Assembly: GCA_034696485.1 (NCBI GenBank) | Contig: JAQIWT010000481.1 | Coordinates: forward strand, 1-19,455 | DNA from: Isohypsibius dastychi | Lineage: Eukaryota > Tardigrada > Eutardigrada > Parachela > Isohypsibiidae | Reading direction: 5' to 3' | DNA: 19,455 bases | Shown: positions 18,936 to 19,455 of the stretch, one piece after another | How the letters are laid out: the number at the start of each line of letters is the position of its first letter | How positions within the stretch are numbered: the first letter of the stretch is position 1 | The notes under the pieces: generated by a model | Told to the model about the DNA's origin: nothing | The model's input: the letters and a program-made list of their open reading frames with translations, nothing else | The model's database searches: none | Program-made: the position numbers and the translations under genes

Positions 18936-19455
18936 GGAAAACCCTTCATTCGTTCATCGGGTATGGTCTCAATCGTCATCTCAGCCAGTGATGCGAATTT
19001 CTGAAGATAATGCATTTTGAACTTGATTCATCAATTACGGTATTCATTTAAGAGAAAACAAGCTATCTCCAAGAAGTTTGGGGTTTAGAAAATATGTGGG
19101 ACCAAAATGTGCAAAAATAGTTTGGCAAGAATTCAGCCTGTCGCGTTCATTTGATAACAAAAGTTTAAGGTGTAGTGTGAAATAAAAAGTCTCTACCCAG
19201 TGAGAGTTGTTTCAGTGGAAACCTAGAAGCCGGTCAGCATCGATGTCCAATTCAATCAATTTACCTCGCATGCAGTGGTTGTATCAATGAGTGGAATCGA
19301 ATCATGGGGAGTCCAATTATTTACCAGAGGCCTCCTACGACGTAGCGCCAACCGAAAACGGTGTAGCCAAGCGGGCATCTGTAGCCGGCAAAAGTGTTTC
19401 CCTGCATCCCAGTTACCCAGGGTAACTTTGTAAGGGAAACTTTAGCAAAGTTTCC
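18936..19455. other. Right edge, no gene seen; nested inverted repeats at the end
   Basis: No supported exon. The last 65 nt hold nested palindromes: agttaccc/gggtaact (19411-19427), an outer tttccct/agggaaa pair around it (about 19397-19439), and ggaaacttt/aaagtttcc (19435-19455). These may be the end of another foldback element cut by the window edge. Confidence 0.45.

Noticed and set aside
1-19455. tRNA, rRNA, CRISPR array or bacterial-type operon signals
   Set aside because: None was seen; gene structure is spliced and eukaryotic throughout.

Overview
This is a piece of a small-intron animal genome. Spliced genes with mostly 44-150 nt GT-AG introns, a troponin T gene, a natriuretic-peptide-receptor/guanylate-cyclase type ectodomain and a short F-box protein point to a compact ecdysozoan such as a nematode or a tardigrade. 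I cannot decide between those from the sequence alone. There is no bacterial-style operon, CRISPR array, rRNA or tRNA that I can support.

Layout, left to right. (1) 402-2891, minus: a complete nine-exon troponin T gene, including two 24-nt microexons. (2) 2892-5378: no gene I can support, but a 205-bp hAT-type MITE with an 8-bp target duplication and a 464-bp foldback element flanked by TA. (3) 5379-8342, plus: a twelve-exon gene for a receptor with signal peptide, natriuretic-receptor-like ectodomain, one membrane helix and a 33-residue tail. It has no kinase-homology or cyclase domain. A 753-bp Mutator-like element with a perfect 9-bp target duplication sits in its second intron. (4) 8784-10473, minus: a six-exon SLC35F3/F4-like ten-helix transporter, tail-to-tail with the receptor. 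(5) 10474-12264: a low-complexity stretch, a 459-bp hAT-type MITE with a perfect 8-bp target duplication, and an unrecognised minus-strand open frame. (6) 12265-13200, plus: a three-exon F-box protein, followed by a 20-bp perfect hairpin. (7) 13201-16604: a stop-containing fragment of a second receptor-ectodomain gene, a 600-bp foldback element built of CGTAG repeats with GC-rich hairpins in its centre, and a third hAT-type MITE. (8) 16605-17319, minus: a peptidoglycan recognition protein (PGRP) gene that is still legible over three exons but is broken by one frameshift and three in-frame stops. (9) 17320-19455: an upstream promoter-like module present in two inverted copies, with a 668-bp near-perfect palindrome between them.

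The genes do not form a pathway: muscle regulation, peptide sensing, membrane transport and ubiquitin targeting are simply adjacent. The unusual content is the decaying PGRP gene, the receptor shortened to a clearance-receptor-like architecture (with a broken paralog fragment 9 kb away), and the density of non-autonomous DNA transposons, most with recoverable target-site duplications.

All exon structures were worked out by hand from splice signals, phase continuity and family resemblance. No transcript, alignment or database search was available.
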